A stretch of 64,000 nt of DNA from Bacteroidales bacterium (GTDB lineage: Bacteria > Bacteroidota > Bacteroidia > Bacteroidales > F082): NCBI GenBank assembly GCA_015709215.1, contig JACCQN010000007.1, positions 1-64,000 on the forward strand, written 5' to 3'. The notes beneath the pieces are model-generated. The model worked only from the letters and a program-made list of their open reading frames with translations. It was not told the origin of the DNA and did not search any database. Below, one piece after another: positions 1 through 8,644 of this stretch (position 1 is the first letter of the stretch; each line of letters begins with the position of its first letter). The position numbers were made by a program, and so were the translations under genes.

Positions 1-22
1 CCTTTTGGTAGGCTTTTCTTTG

Positions 23-598
23 CTATAACTTCAGCCAATTCGTCATCATCTGTTGTCCATCAACCGTTATATACGACTCAGGATGAAACTGCAAGGCATC
101 GATGGGCAAATTTACATGCCTGAATCCCATCAAACGGCCAGCTTCATCGTAAGCCGTTGGCAAAAGTGACTCCGGAAGCGTTTTGTGATCAACAATCCAC
201 GAATGGTAGCGCCCGGCCACAAACTTCTGTGCAACCTCGCTGAAGAGCTTTCCGGCCATGGGGCCTTGATAAAGCACATGGTCAGCTCCGTGAAAACCCA
301 GTGGCAATTGTTTCATCCTGGCACCAAAATGCAAGGCCAAAGCCTGATGCCCCAGACAAATACCCAGGATGGGTTTTTGTTGTCGTACATAATGTGCGAT
401 CATGGCCATCAAGTTGCCGGATTCTTCTGGTAGGCCTGGTCCTGGTGAGATTAATACCTTGTCTGCTTCTGTTGGTAGATCATCAGATGTAAGGGTGTTT
501 TTAACGATATGAAGCCTGTGTTTCACACCGCTTTCGCGCAGCAACTGCACCAGGTTATAAGTGAAAGAATCGTAATTATCAATCAGTAAAATATGCAT
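23..598 (-). CDS. trpG: Anthranilate / aminodeoxychorismate synthase component II (glutamine amidotransferase)
   Basis: Class I glutamine amidotransferase subunit that hydrolyses glutamine and passes ammonia to a chorismate-binding partner, for tryptophan (TrpE) or folate (PabB) synthesis. At 191 aa it has the normal family length. Visible motifs are NYDSFTYNL near the start, the SPGPG loop (51-55), the nucleophile in GICLGHQ (Cys81) and FHPES with His172 and Glu174, so the triad is complete. The partner gene would lie beyond the left edge, so TrpG and PabA cannot be separated here. A TATTTTTG box lies 18-25 bases upstream of the ATG. Family assignment is firm; the pathway choice is open. Confidence 0.93.
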   Translation of the reverse strand: MHILLIDNYDSFTYNLVQLLRESGVKHRLHIVKNTLTSDDLPTEADKVLISPGPGLPEESGNLMAMIAHYVRQQKPILGICLGHQALALHFGARMKQLPLGFHGADHVLYQGPMAGKLFSEVAQKFVAGRYHSWIVDHKTLPESLLPTAYDEAGRLMGFRHVNLPIDALQFHPESYITVDGQQMMTNWLKL

Positions 599-615
599 GA
601 AACATTTTTATGTCG

Positions 616-623
616 CAAAAATA
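616..623 (-). promoter_or_regulatory. Bacteroidota -7 box upstream of trpG/pabA
   Basis: On the minus strand this reads TATTTTTG, matching the TAnnTTTG element of Bacteroidota housekeeping promoters, 18 bases upstream of the ATG. No TTTG is found at the expected 19-21 base spacing, so only half of the promoter is supported. Confidence 0.4.
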
Positions 624-732
624 ATGCATTTTTGAGCTATCATACTCCTAACAGAATAACAAATGCCTCCGGTAAAACTTGTTGGCTTTTAATTTGTTTA
701 ATCAGTGTCAAAACACATAAAGTAAATTCAAT

Positions 733-1590
733 ATGCAACTTATTCCTATCGAAACCGGAAATCTGAAGCTCGACGGTGGTGCCATGTTTGGTGTGGTACC
801 TAAGGTACTCTGGCAAAAAGTTTATCCCTGCGATGAAAACAATCTCTGCAACTGGGCCATGCGTTGCCTGCTGGTGGTGGATGGTGATCGCCGTATCCTG
901 ATTGATAATGGAATTGGTAACAAACAGGATGAAAACTGGCTCAAACATTACCATCTCAATGGCGATGACACGCTCGAAAGCTCTCTTAAAGCGGCCGGAT
1001 ACAATCCTGGTGACATCACAGATATGGTGATCACGCACATGCACTTCGACCATTGCGGAGGTAGCGTAAACTTTAATGCTGATAAAACTGGGTACGAGCT
1101 GGCTTTCCCAAATGCAACTTACTGGACCAGCCGTCAACAGTTTGATTGGGCTACTAATCCCAACCGCAGGGAAGAGGCCTCTTACCTCAAGGAAAATATC
1201 CTGCCTATACAGGAAAGCGGACAGCTCAGGCTGATTGAGCAAGAAGGTGAATATATCCCTAACATCACCTTTAAGTTATACAACGGCCACACCGAAGGCC
1301 AGGTGATCCCCCATATCCGTTATCAGCGTAAAACTGTAGTATTTATGGCCGACCTCATGCCATCAACAGTGCATATTCCCATGCCTTGGATCATGGCTTA
1401 CGACACCAAACCTCTTGAAACACTTAAAGACAAAGAACGATTTTATGCCGAAGCACTGGCTGAGGATTATATCCTCTTTTTTGAGCATGATCTTTATAAC
1501 CAAGCCTGTGTGCTGCACAACACTCCCAAAGGTGTTCGTGTGAAAGCCACTGGACAGCTTACTAAGTTTATCTGCTGGGGTGGTTATTAA
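733..1590 (+). CDS. MBL-fold metallo-hydrolase
   Basis: Metallo-beta-lactamase superfamily hydrolase, 285 aa, without a signal peptide and so probably cytoplasmic. The di-metal motif THMHFDHCGG gives His102, His104, Asp106 and His107; further ligand candidates are His in NGHTEGQ, Asp in FMADLMPS and His in FFEHDLYN. The spacing fits lactonase or phosphodiesterase-like members, but the substrate cannot be read from sequence. It is divergent from the amidotransferase gene and stands alone, with a repeat-rich non-coding zone downstream. The ATG is the first in-frame start after the upstream promoter region. Superfamily certain, substrate unknown. Confidence 0.9.
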   Translation: MQLIPIETGNLKLDGGAMFGVVPKVLWQKVYPCDENNLCNWAMRCLLVVDGDRRILIDNGIGNKQDENWLKHYHLNGDDTLESSLKAAGYNPGDITDMVITHMHFDHCGGSVNFNADKTGYELAFPNATYWTSRQQFDWATNPNRREEASYLKENILPIQESGQLRLIEQEGEYIPNITFKLYNGHTEGQVIPHIRYQRKTVVFMADLMPSTVHIPMPWIMAYDTKPLETLKDKERFYAEALAEDYILFFEHDLYNQACVLHNTPKGVRVKATGQLTKFICWGGY

Positions 1591-1680
1591 TAAAGAACTA
1601 AGCTAGAATTTAAAATAATAACCACGGAGAAAGAAAAAGTCGTCCTTTTTGGGGATTTGTTTTTTCGTTCTATTTCACTA

Positions 1681-1884
1681 TTGTCCGATAAAATATAATG
1701 TCGTCCCTACGCAACTTTTTCTTAACCTGTAACGCACTGGCTACCCACATTTTGTCCCTAACAGGACTGACCCGCTAGGGACAAAATGTGGGTAGAATAA
1801 AAGCTTACCCCTGATTATCCCAAGTCCCGTAGCGACGGCATTATTATAGCGTTTGAGCGTTTTTATTTGAATTATACCGGACAA
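1681..1884. mobile_element. MITE-like non-coding element with nested inverted repeats
   Basis: About 204 bases without a credible gene, bounded by imperfect inverted ends TTGTCCGATAAAAT (1681-1694) and the complement of TTGTCCGGTATAAT (1871-1884), 12 of 14 positions matching. Inside are a second inverted pair (ATAATGTCGTCCCTACG, about 1696-1712, against its near-complement at about 1829-1845) and a perfect 20-bp hairpin at 1741-1795. Nested symmetry of this kind is typical of miniature inverted-repeat elements. No clear target duplication is visible. A decayed IS4-type transposase lies 0.4 kb away, but a family link is only inferred. Confidence 0.5.
1741..1795. repeat. Perfect 20-bp inverted repeat with 15-base loop
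   Basis: CTACCCACATTTTGTCCCTA at 1741-1760 is repeated as its exact reverse complement at 1776-1795, around a 15-base loop. It forms the centre of the MITE-like element. There is no U-tract on either strand, so it does not look like a terminator. Confidence 0.85.
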
Positions 1885-2254
1885 CAATGATTCTATTTCA
1901 ACTTTGCCTGTTTAATACAAAACACGTTTGATATCTGTTGCCCTCGACATAGGGTCTGCTGACAAGCACCTAACACATTAATATAATTGAAATTGCATGG
2001 AAAAGGATAGAACTTGCTGCAAGGTTTTTGACCGAAATCTTCACAATTTTCTGCTGTGCAGTATAGTTTTGGATTTAGTAATTTCAACAAAGTTTAATTT
2101 GAATTATGATAGGCTATGGAACTTTAAGTTGTTAGCCCTGTTGCATATCATCTTCTTCCCCTGCCCGGCTTCAGCTACCGTGTACCCACATCTTTTTCTA
2201 TTTTCATTCCTTCCATAATAGTGCTTAGCCTTTCTAACGCTCTTAACAAAACAA
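1885..2254. other. Non-coding stretch, no supported gene
   Basis: AT-rich sequence with only short open frames on both strands and no recognisable protein similarity, start context or RNA fold. It separates the MITE-like element from the transposase remnant and is best read as decayed intergenic DNA. Confidence 0.5.
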
Positions 2255-2518
2255 TTACGCCAGCAGGTACTTGTTGAGAGTCATAACCTTTCTAACCCCT
2301 ATTATCCATGCAGCCCATTTAGTTGTTTTAGGGCTATTATTATTACGTTGTTTTGCTGTTTTGCCTTCCAGCTTATGATTTATTTTGTGTAAAACTTCTA
2401 TTTGCTCTTCATCAAAAACTTCCTCTATTGGCTGACCTCCTTCTGGTTGGGCATAAACGATATTCATTGGTACTATTTTGAGCAAAGCCGATAATTGCAT
2501 AAGAATAAGCTTTCTCAA
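2255..2518 (-). pseudogene. C-terminal remnant of an IS4-family transposase
   Basis: The 87-residue translation contains IEEVFDEEQIEVLHKINHKL followed by EGKTAKQ and WAAWIIG. This order (acidic FDEE, LEGKT, then WAxWIIxR) is characteristic of the C-terminal end of IS4-type transposases. The DDE catalytic core that should precede it is absent, and the usual end after AWIIARLGGWKGY is lost after AWIIG. It is therefore a fragment, not a working transposase. Related ends or a second copy were not seen in the window. Family assignment rests on motif memory only. Confidence 0.55.
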
Positions 2519-2578
2519 TGCTCATCCACTTGTCAATTCTGATTGCTCTATTCCGAATCCTTTTGTTTTTAGAAGGCG

Positions 2579-2612
2579 GAAAGTCTTATGCAAAGCTTTA
2601 CGTAAGACTTTC
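2579..2612. repeat. 34-bp near-perfect palindrome
   Basis: GAAAGTCTTA (2579-2588) and its exact complement TAAGACTTTC (2603-2612) flank a centre containing AAAGCTTT, itself palindromic. Only two symmetric position pairs mismatch over 34 bases. It lies in the decayed zone beside the transposase remnant; it may be a transposon end or a protein-binding site. Confidence 0.6.
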
Positions 2613-2722
2613 AGGGTATAGAAAACCGACCTTAACTTGCGCCCGATATATCACAAAACTGATGACGCTTCAATGGCACATCTAAATCTCGGTTTACTTG
2701 CCTATAGGTTAGTTTGTACAAT

Positions 2723-2956
2723 ATGGTTTCAATTAAAACAAAAATGATTTACTCACAGTTGGAGCGAGATTGTCCGCCTAATGAATGCCCAAAATGTGTA
2801 TCAACCAGCGTAGAAAACATTGGAGATAAAGTCATAACAATACGACAATGCACCGAACCAACAAACAAAGCCAAACAAATCTACCAGCTTTTAAAATTTA
2901 AACCTGTGCTGTTCTACCGAAAAAAATCCGTAGTTCTTTCCTGTAGAAATTTTTAA
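2723..2956 (+). CDS. Small cysteine-containing hypothetical protein
   Basis: 77 aa from the first ATG. The N-terminal part has CPPNECPKC and a later Cys (IRQC), which could form a small zinc ribbon, and the C-terminal part is basic and hydrophobic (KFKPVLFYRKKSVV). I do not recognise the family. It sits alone in a zone with mobile-element debris, so it may be a fragment of a larger gene. No clear ribosome-binding site is visible. Weakly supported. Confidence 0.3.
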   Translation: MVSIKTKMIYSQLERDCPPNECPKCVSTSVENIGDKVITIRQCTEPTNKAKQIYQLLKFKPVLFYRKKSVVLSCRNF

Positions 2957-3001
2957 AAATGACTCATTTTAATATCAAGTAATTGTGATCTTTTACTTGC
3001 A

Positions 3002-3127
3002 ATGTGGGATAAAAAGGAAATGCTGTCACTTTTAGAAAGGAACTTTAGTATTCCGAAAGAGAGAGTTAGGGTGTGTTTGCATCAGAAACTTAAAAGATTA
3101 CGGAAATCAAAGCAGGCTTACAGGTGA
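3002..3127 (+). CDS. Possible 41-residue basic peptide or gene fragment
   Basis: A short frame starting ATGTGGGATAAAAAGG encodes a peptide rich in Lys, Arg and Glu (MLSLLERN, KERVRVCLHQKLKRLRK). The periodic charged and hydrophobic pattern looks protein-like, but there is no recognised family, and its end overlaps the convergent membrane-protein gene. It may be a remnant. Confidence 0.2.
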   Translation: MWDKKEMLSLLERNFSIPKERVRVCLHQKLKRLRKSKQAYR

Positions 3128-3535
3128 AAACAGTAAACAGGAGAGTGTTCCCCAAAATAAAATGGTCAATAAAGAAAAAAGGAAAACTTTTAATGACCTG
3201 CGGTAGAGTTTTCGGATAATGAAGGCACACACAGGAACAGACAAAAAGGGAGAGGTAAGGATAAAAGGCCATGGGCCAACGCAATTCCTGTATTTCAAGA
3301 TCCTCCGTAACCGACTGAATCTTTTCCCCGGTCGTCGAGCCTGTAAATTAGGATTTTTCCAGGTGATCCAATCTGAAAAGAAATAGAAAATCAAAAATCC
3401 AATTATACCTCCTGTGTTCACAGTGATCAGAGTTTCGGGGAGGCTAAAACCTGCCAAAAAAGACACTGGGGGCGTCATGAGCAACCTTACACTGGCCAGC
3501 AACGCAATTGTGAGGTATTGAAGGATTAGCTCCAC
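3107..3535 (-). CDS. Small integral membrane protein of unknown function
   Basis: 142 aa with about four hydrophobic segments: an N-terminal helix (QYLTIALLASVRLLM), a second around residues 40-56 (GGIIGFLIFYFF), and two near the C-terminus (PWPFILTSPFLSVPVCAFI, FLFSLLTILFWG). A basic loop (RRPGKRFSRLRR) sits between helices 2 and 3. It is probably an inner-membrane protein; no function is assigned. The start is GTG directly after the TAA of the phosphatase gene (3536-3538), so the two are almost certainly translationally coupled. The preceding phosphatase suggests an operon but not a shared pathway. Confidence 0.65.
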   Translation of the reverse strand: MELILQYLTIALLASVRLLMTPPVSFLAGFSLPETLITVNTGGIIGFLIFYFFSDWITWKNPNLQARRPGKRFSRLRRILKYRNCVGPWPFILTSPFLSVPVCAFIIRKLYRRSLKVFLFSLLTILFWGTLSCLLFSPVSLL

Positions 3536-3994
3536 TTATTGTTTTTGAATGAATTGGATCAGGTTTTCAGAAGCATCTTCAAGCAGGTCGATCACCATTT
3601 CGAAACCTTTTGAGCCGCCATTGTAAGGATCGGGGACATGATCAAAGCGCTTGTCGGAAAAGAAGTCACGCATACGCAGAATTTTTTTCAGATGACCAGA
3701 ATCGGGTGCTTTTGCCTGCAAATCGTCATAGTTCTGATCGTCCATGGCAATGAGGTAGTCGAAGTCTTCAAAATCAGAAGATATTAACGGACGAGAAATG
3801 CTTGTTAGGTCATATCCCCTGTTTTTGGCGGTTTGTCGCATACGCCGATCGGCTTTTTCACCGGCATGCCAGGCTGAGATGCCAGCTGAATCAGCAGAAA
3901 CAGGTAATCCAGCCTCGCGGGCTTTGTGATTAAAAATTCCTTCAGCAGCAGGTGAGCGGCAGATATTACCCAAACAGACAAAGAGAATTTTCAT
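3536..3994 (-). CDS. Low-molecular-weight protein-tyrosine phosphatase
   Basis: Cytoplasmic phosphatase of 152 aa, the usual family size. The P-loop VCLGNICRSPAAEG supplies the nucleophile Cys7 and Arg13 (C-x5-R-S), and DPYNGG near the C-terminus supplies the general-acid Asp. I start at MKILFVCLGN because the frame upstream encodes only unrelated hydrophobic sequence. In Bacteroidota such genes are generic protein-tyrosine or arginine phosphatase candidates; the target is unknown. It reads into the membrane-protein gene through an immediate TAA/GTG junction. Confidence 0.93.
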   Translation of the reverse strand: MKILFVCLGNICRSPAAEGIFNHKAREAGLPVSADSAGISAWHAGEKADRRMRQTAKNRGYDLTSISRPLISSDFEDFDYLIAMDDQNYDDLQAKAPDSGHLKKILRMRDFFSDKRFDHVPDPYNGGSKGFEMVIDLLEDASENLIQFIQKQ

Positions 3995-4084
3995 ACACTT
4001 TTGAAAAGAGTTTACAAAAATAGGAAGATGTAATAAGAACGACAACAAAATTGTGCAGCAGGTTCGCATAAGCAAAGAAATATG

Positions 4085-4092
4085 TATTTTTG
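4085..4092 (+). promoter_or_regulatory. -7 box for tRNA-Thr
   Basis: TATTTTTG, a TAnnTTTG match, lies 11 bases before the mature 5' end of tRNA-Thr, the distance expected for a short leader. The upstream -33 element is not convincing. Confidence 0.45.
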
Positions 4093-4103
4093 CGGCCTTA
4101 TCA

Positions 4104-4176
4104 GCCTTCTTAGCTCAGCTGGTAGAGCAGCTCACTCGTAATGAGCAGGTCGCGGGTTCGAGTCCCGTGGAAGGCT
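4104..4176 (+). tRNA. tRNA-Thr (anticodon CGT)
   Basis: Folds as a full cloverleaf: acceptor GCCTTCT pairs with GGAAGGC (one T-G pair), D-stem GCTC/GAGC, anticodon arm GCTCA-CTCGTAA-TGAGC with CGT at positions 34-36, and T-arm with loop TTCGAGT. CCA is not encoded. It reads ACG codons. It is convergent with tRNA-Cys and they share a hairpin terminator. Confidence 0.95.
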
Positions 4177-4192
4177 CTGATTAATAATAAAA

Positions 4193-4219
4193 AAAAAAGA
4201 GCATATTAAGCTCTTTTTT
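4193..4219. terminator. Bidirectional intrinsic terminator between tRNA-Thr and tRNA-Cys
   Basis: AAAAAAGAGC and GCTCTTTTTT form a stem around a 7-base loop, with A-tract on the left and T-tract on the right, so it works as a U-tailed hairpin in both directions. This suits the convergent tRNA genes on either side. Confidence 0.8.
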
Positions 4220-4226
4220 GTTTTAG

Positions 4227-4297
4227 AGGTCTCGAGCGGATTCGAACCGCTGTACACGGTTTTGCAGACCGTTGCCTAGCCACTCGGCCACGAGACC
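4227..4297 (-). tRNA. tRNA-Cys (anticodon GCA)
   Basis: On the minus strand the acceptor stem GGTCTCG/CGAGACC, the anticodon arm ACGGT-CTGCAAA-ACCGT (anticodon GCA) and the T-arm GCGG-TTCGAAT-CCGC form a standard tRNA of 71 bases. CCA is not encoded. Confidence 0.95.
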
Positions 4298-4344
4298 AAA
4301 AAATTTGGGTTGCAAAGATACATCATTTTCCTTTTTAGCAAAGG

Positions 4345-4542
4345 CTAAAGTTTGCCTTGTCTGTTAATTTCTTCCAGACAGGACGGGCACAGACAGCTGT
4401 CGTATTTTTTGCTGATAAGCTCCAAAACTGATGACTTTGTATCGACTTCATAGCACCAGCACTTGCCCGATTTGCCGCATTCAAAACTTTTGCCGCAGCA
4501 CGGACAAATTTCTGGTTCAACAAGTTGCAGTTTAGGTTTCAT
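4345..4542 (-). CDS. Cysteine-rich CWC family protein
   Basis: 65-aa protein with the pattern CPCCGKSFECG...CWC followed by CLCPSC, eight cysteines in all, matching the cysteine-rich CWC family, a probable small metal-binding protein of unknown role. The start ATG overlaps the last four bases of folB (4539-4542), so the two are translationally coupled. An overlapping frame of similar length lacks this cysteine pattern and is discarded. No secretion signal. Confidence 0.8.
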   Translation of the reverse strand: MKPKLQLVEPEICPCCGKSFECGKSGKCWCYEVDTKSSVLELISKKYDSCLCPSCLEEINRQGKL

Positions 4543-4889
4543 CCTTCCAATGTTAAGCTTACAAAATCCATTTTTCCGCCAAGGGGCGGATTCATCTTGC
4601 GCACTTTGATACGCGCTTTCTCTACAGTTGGAAACTCATTCCGGACTGCCTTTAAAATCCTGTGCCCAACATGTTCCAGCAAATTGGAGTTGATCATCAT
4701 CTCGCGCTTTACAACCTGATATGCAGCCTGATAATTCACTGTTTCTTCCAACTTATCAGATGTTTCTGCCGAGCTGGTATCTACATCAAGAAACAAATCG
4801 ACAACAAACCAAGTGCCAATCAGCTGTTCTTCGGCAAAGCAACCGTGATAGGCAAAAAACTCCATTCCTTCTATCGAAATCACAGCCAT
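4539..4889 (-). CDS. folB: Dihydroneopterin aldolase
   Basis: Folate pathway enzyme converting 7,8-dihydroneopterin to 6-hydroxymethyl-dihydropterin and glycolaldehyde. At 116 aa it has the typical length. Visible are the IEGMEFFAYHGCFAEEQ segment (pterin-binding Glu region), the VNYQ tyrosine, LLEHVGHRIL and the catalytic lysine region KMNPPLGGKMD. It lies 10 bases downstream of gltX on the same strand and overlaps the CWC gene, so these three probably form one transcript. No other folate gene is adjacent. Confidence 0.93.
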   Translation of the reverse strand: MAVISIEGMEFFAYHGCFAEEQLIGTWFVVDLFLDVDTSSAETSDKLEETVNYQAAYQVVKREMMINSNLLEHVGHRILKAVRNEFPTVEKARIKVRKMNPPLGGKMDFVSLTLEG

Positions 4890-4899
4890 TTGTATTGTT

Positions 4900-6423
4900 T
4901 TAGTTTAATAAAGTCTTTATTCCACTGCGGATACGTTTGATGCTTTCTGCTTTTCCGAGTACCTCCATGATGTCGCCCAGATGAGGCCCTTTGGCAGCGC
5001 CAACAAGCAACAAGCGTAGTGCATTCATAATTACACCCATCGAGAGTTCGTTGTCGGCGATCCAGTTTTTGATTTTTTCATCAATCTTTTCAGCTGTAAA
5101 ATCTTCCAGAGTGTCCAACAATGTTGCCAGGTTTTCCATTTGCTCAGGGCTGTCAGTCTTCCAGCGTTTTTTAATCACTTTTTCGTCATAACTTTCGGGT
5201 GCTTCGAAAAAGAAAGATGCCTCGTCCCACAGTTCTTTAACAAAGTTGACACGTTCTTTGATCAGAGAGACAATTTTTACAACTTTTACACTTTCAGGTT
5301 CCAGATTTTTCTCTGTTTTTAGCCACTGCTTCCATTCCGAGGCCAGTTGCTTATCAGATCGTTGAATCAAATATTGATGGTTAAACCATTTGGCTTTTTC
5401 GGGATCGAATTTTGAACCAGATTTACCCACACGATCCAGCGAAAATGCTTCAATCAATTCGGTCATGCTAAACAATTCCTGATCATTTCCGGGATTCCAG
5501 CCAAGAAGGGCAAGCATATTTACAAAAGCATCAGGATAATAACCGTTTTCACGATATCCGGAGGATATTTCGCCGCTTTTAGGGTCTTTCCATTGCAATG
5601 GGAAAACCGGAAATCCGAGGCGGTCACCATCGCGTTTGCTCAGCTTGCCATTTCCGTCTGGCTTGAGTAAAAGCGGCAGATGAGCAAATTGTGGCTTTTC
5701 CCATCCAAAAGCTTCGTACAAAAGCACATGCAGCGGAAGCGAAGGCAGCCATTCCTCACCTCTTATCACGTGGCTGATTTCCATCAAATGGTCATCTACA
5801 ATATTGGCCAGGTGATAGGTTGGCATCCCATCAGATTTAAATAATACCTTGTCGTCCAGAGTTTCTGATTTTACGGTCACCCTACCACGGATCAGATCAT
5901 TCATGGTAATGCAGATATTTTCCGGAATCATAAAACGAACAACATATGGTGTGCCTTCCATTAGATGCTTTTTTATCTCATCATCATTCATATTGAGGCT
6001 GTTGCGCAGCGTCTTACGCGTTTGGGCATTATAGATAAAAGTTTTCTTTTTGGCTTCGGCCTGTTTTCTGAGTTCGTTGAGATCTTCTGTTCTATCAAAA
6101 GCATAATAGGCATTTCCAGTTTGTATCAGTTGATCGGCATAGGCTTTGTAAATGCTTTTTCTTTCGCTTTGGCGGTATGGACCGTATGAACCACCTTCGG
6201 AAACTCCTTCGTCGAATTGAATACCACACCAGGCCAACGATTCCATGATGTAGTGCTCGGCGCCCGGAACAAAGCGGCTTTGATCGGTATCTTCAATACG
6301 CAAAATCATTTTACCGCCATTACTTTTGGCGAAAAGATAGTTGTACAAGGCCGTGCGAACGCCACCCATATGAAGTGGCCCTGTTGGACTGGGAGCAAAG
6401 CGCACCCTGATATTTTTTGGCAT
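4900..6423 (-). CDS. gltX: Glutamate--tRNA ligase
   Basis: Class I aminoacyl-tRNA synthetase that charges tRNA-Glu, about 507 aa. The HIGH region reads [15 protein letters not shown] (Met where Ile is usual) near the N-terminus, and the KMSKS loop reads GKLSKRDG, as in many Bacteroidota homologues, followed by [10 protein letters not shown]. The C-terminal third is the helical anticodon-binding domain. I start at ATG 6423 ([12 protein letters not shown]); an upstream in-frame TTG would add eleven residues not seen in the family. It leads the gltX-folB-CWC run. Confidence 0.96.
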   Translation of the reverse strand: MPKNIRVRFAPSPTGPLHMGGVRTALYNYLFAKSNGGKMILRIEDTDQSRFVPGAEHYIMESLAWCGIQFDEGVSEGGSYGPYRQSERKSIYKAYADQLIQTGNAYYAFDRTEDLNELRKQAEAKKKTFIYNAQTRKTLRNSLNMNDDEIKKHLMEGTPYVVRFMIPENICITMNDLIRGRVTVKSETLDDKVLFKSDGMPTYHLANIVDDHLMEISHVIRGEEWLPSLPLHVLLYEAFGWEKPQFAHLPLLLKPDGNGKLSKRDGDRLGFPVFPLQWKDPKSGEISSGYRENGYYPDAFVNMLALLGWNPGNDQELFSMTELIEAFSLDRVGKSGSKFDPEKAKWFNHQYLIQRSDKQLASEWKQWLKTEKNLEPESVKVVKIVSLIKERVNFVKELWDEASFFFEAPESYDEKVIKKRWKTDSPEQMENLATLLDTLEDFTAEKIDEKIKNWIADNELSMGVIMNALRLLLVGAAKGPHLGDIMEVLGKAESIKRIRSGIKTLLN

Positions 6424-6570
6424 AATCAACTGAATTTTGGGCTGCAAAGATACCAAAAATCAAGTGTTCGACTTTATTTGATTATGCATTGAATTTTAAG
6501 AGCAAATACTGAAGATTTGCCTGGCTTTTTTTCTGTTTGAAGGTCACTTAAAAAACTGTAATTGATAATG

Positions 6571-8535
6571 TTATTTAATTAGTTTTTTAACCAGGTTTCC
6601 CGCTTTATCGCTTACCGAAATAAAATAAATTCCTGACGAAAAACCGGAAATATTAATCCGGTGATTTAAACCACTTATTTTACTCGAAATAAGCAGTTTG
6701 CCCGTGGCATCCGAAATGGTAATTTCACGGATTTGATCCTCACTAAATGCCAGATTAATTTGATTTGAAGCAGGATTGGGATACATGCTGAAGTAGTGGT
6801 TAATTGGTTTTTCAGGATTACTGCCGATAAGGGTACTTACGCGTTCAAAAGTCCAGTTGTTGGGATCTACCTGAATGTTAACAACCTGTTTGCCAAAATT
6901 AATAGCGTAATGTTCAAGGTTATTTTCCTGATAAAGTCTGATGGTAGTGTCGCTGCCATCCGAAAAAGTGAGTTTATAATCCATAGTCATCTGAAACAGT
7001 GGGGTAAAGGACGATCCTATTTGGGTAACATACATATCGAATGTATCATCAAACATATACCATTCAATGTCGTATTTTGGATAGCCTTCGCCATAATACC
7101 ATTGGGCAAAAAATTGTTCCAGATCCATTGCGGTCACTTCTTCGGCGATCATACGGAAATCTTCGCCTGTTGCTGTGCTATCTTTAAAGGCAATTTGGAA
7201 AGTGTTCATGATATCAAAGAAAAGCTCGTCGTTATTCACTTCGTGACGAAGCACATGCAGGATGGAAGCTCCCTTATCATAGGAAAGTCTGCCATTGAAA
7301 ATGCGCCAGACATTATCAGGAGTAATTTCTAAAGGTGGGATATAAACACTTCCACCGGGCGATGACATCACATTATTTTGGGTGTTGATCATAAAATTTT
7401 GTCCGGAGTTCCAACCGTTCAGCATTTCCTGTGCCAGATAGTTACTGTAAGTGGCAAATCCTTCATTAATCCATATATCGCTCCAAGTGGCGCAGGTAAC
7501 ATTATCGCCAAACCACATATGGCCAAGTTCGTGGGCAATCAAATCAAATGAAAAGCTTCCTAATGTAGTCATTGTTTGATGCTCCATTCCACCGCCAAGT
7601 TGGGTGATACAATGGCCATATTTTTCTTCATGGAAAGGAAAAAGGATATACAAATCAGAAAAGAGTTCGATCAGTGGAACCACCACATCGATATTTGTTT
7701 GCTGGCTGGGGAGGTAATCAGGGTGATTGTAAACGAAATTCTGAACCAAAATACTGTCATTTTCCAAGGCTGTTGGTTTAGCGTAAATGGTATATTCTTG
7801 ATAATCGGATACTGCAAACGATATCAGATAATAGGCGATTGGATACTTTGATTTCCATTCATATCGTAATTGGTTGTTGCCCAAGTTGGTGATATTAGTT
7901 AGTAGGCCCTGCGACCCAGCCATTTCGGCGGAAGTTGTAGTAAGAAAAACCCAAACGGAATCAGCTTTGTCAGTTAAAACCTGTTTATTAGGCCACCAAT
8001 CTTTCGCTGCAAAAGGTTCGGAAAGCGTCCAGGTAACATTTTTTTGCCAGGTGCTGGAGTAATCATTCGTTATGCCTGAAAAGAAACCTCCGGTTGGTGG
8101 AGTACCTCCGTAGTTTATCTCCGCAACAAAAGTTTCGCCCTGTTGCAAAGTGGGAACTTCTACCAATACATTATCACCTTGCCATGTCCAGTTTTCAGCT
8201 ACTGTGTCGTTAAAAATGACTTCCTCAAGGGATAACTGAGCATTAAGTTCAAAGGCAAAGACTGCCATTTCTTCAGCTACAACGATTCCATGAATTTCAA
8301 CGGTTCCACCAACCTGAATGGAGGTGCTCGATACTTGCAGATCTAAAAAATAGAAAGTAACATCATAATCGTGAACAAGATCGCTCTGCCAGTCGTTACG
8401 ATAGGCATATGATGGAATTTCATCTGATTGCGGATAATGCCGGCAATATCTGTCGTGCTGCTGAAGTTCGTTAGTTTGAGCGCTAATAGTTGTAAAAATA
8501 AAAATGAGAATGGCTGAAAGTAAAATCTGTTTCAT
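6571..8535 (-). CDS. Secreted M1-family metallopeptidase with type IX sorting domain
   Basis: 654-aa zinc aminopeptidase-like enzyme exported to the cell surface or medium. It has a Sec signal peptide (MKQILLSAILIFIFTTISA, cleavage near residue 20), the substrate-binding GGGMEH (314-319), zinc motif HELGH (335-339) and third ligand Glu358 in WINEGF. The last 70-75 residues (YPNPASNQINLAFS... GIYFISV...KKLIK) are a type A T9SS sorting domain, so the mature protein should cross the outer membrane and lose its tail. It is transcribed alone, divergent from the DUF4175 gene. Confidence 0.93.
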   Translation of the reverse strand: MKQILLSAILIFIFTTISAQTNELQQHDRYCRHYPQSDEIPSYAYRNDWQSDLVHDYDVTFYFLDLQVSSTSIQVGGTVEIHGIVVAEEMAVFAFELNAQLSLEEVIFNDTVAENWTWQGDNVLVEVPTLQQGETFVAEINYGGTPPTGGFFSGITNDYSSTWQKNVTWTLSEPFAAKDWWPNKQVLTDKADSVWVFLTTTSAEMAGSQGLLTNITNLGNNQLRYEWKSKYPIAYYLISFAVSDYQEYTIYAKPTALENDSILVQNFVYNHPDYLPSQQTNIDVVVPLIELFSDLYILFPFHEEKYGHCITQLGGGMEHQTMTTLGSFSFDLIAHELGHMWFGDNVTCATWSDIWINEGFATYSNYLAQEMLNGWNSGQNFMINTQNNVMSSPGGSVYIPPLEITPDNVWRIFNGRLSYDKGASILHVLRHEVNNDELFFDIMNTFQIAFKDSTATGEDFRMIAEEVTAMDLEQFFAQWYYGEGYPKYDIEWYMFDDTFDMYVTQIGSSFTPLFQMTMDYKLTFSDGSDTTIRLYQENNLEHYAINFGKQVVNIQVDPNNWTFERVSTLIGSNPEKPINHYFSMYPNPASNQINLAFSEDQIREITISDATGKLLISSKISGLNHRINISGFSSGIYFISVSDKAGNLVKKLIK

Positions 8536-8577
8536 AAGAACGAAAATATTGGTAAATACTTACCGTTTGGTTATATG

Positions 8578-8585
8578 TATATTTG
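8578..8585 (+). promoter_or_regulatory. -7 box upstream of the DUF4175 gene
   Basis: TATATTTG (TAnnTTTG) lies 60 bases before the ATG in the divergent gap. A TTTG lies only 8 bases upstream of it, so the -33 element is unclear. Confidence 0.35.
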
Positions 8586-8644
8586 CAGGCTAAATTAAGC
8601 ATCATTTATTAAATGTGTTTTAAATAGCTTCAATAATTAAAGGA

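Noticed and set aside
1893-2218. Two short frames on opposite strands
   Set aside because: No conserved motif, no start context, atypical residue composition; treated as non-coding.
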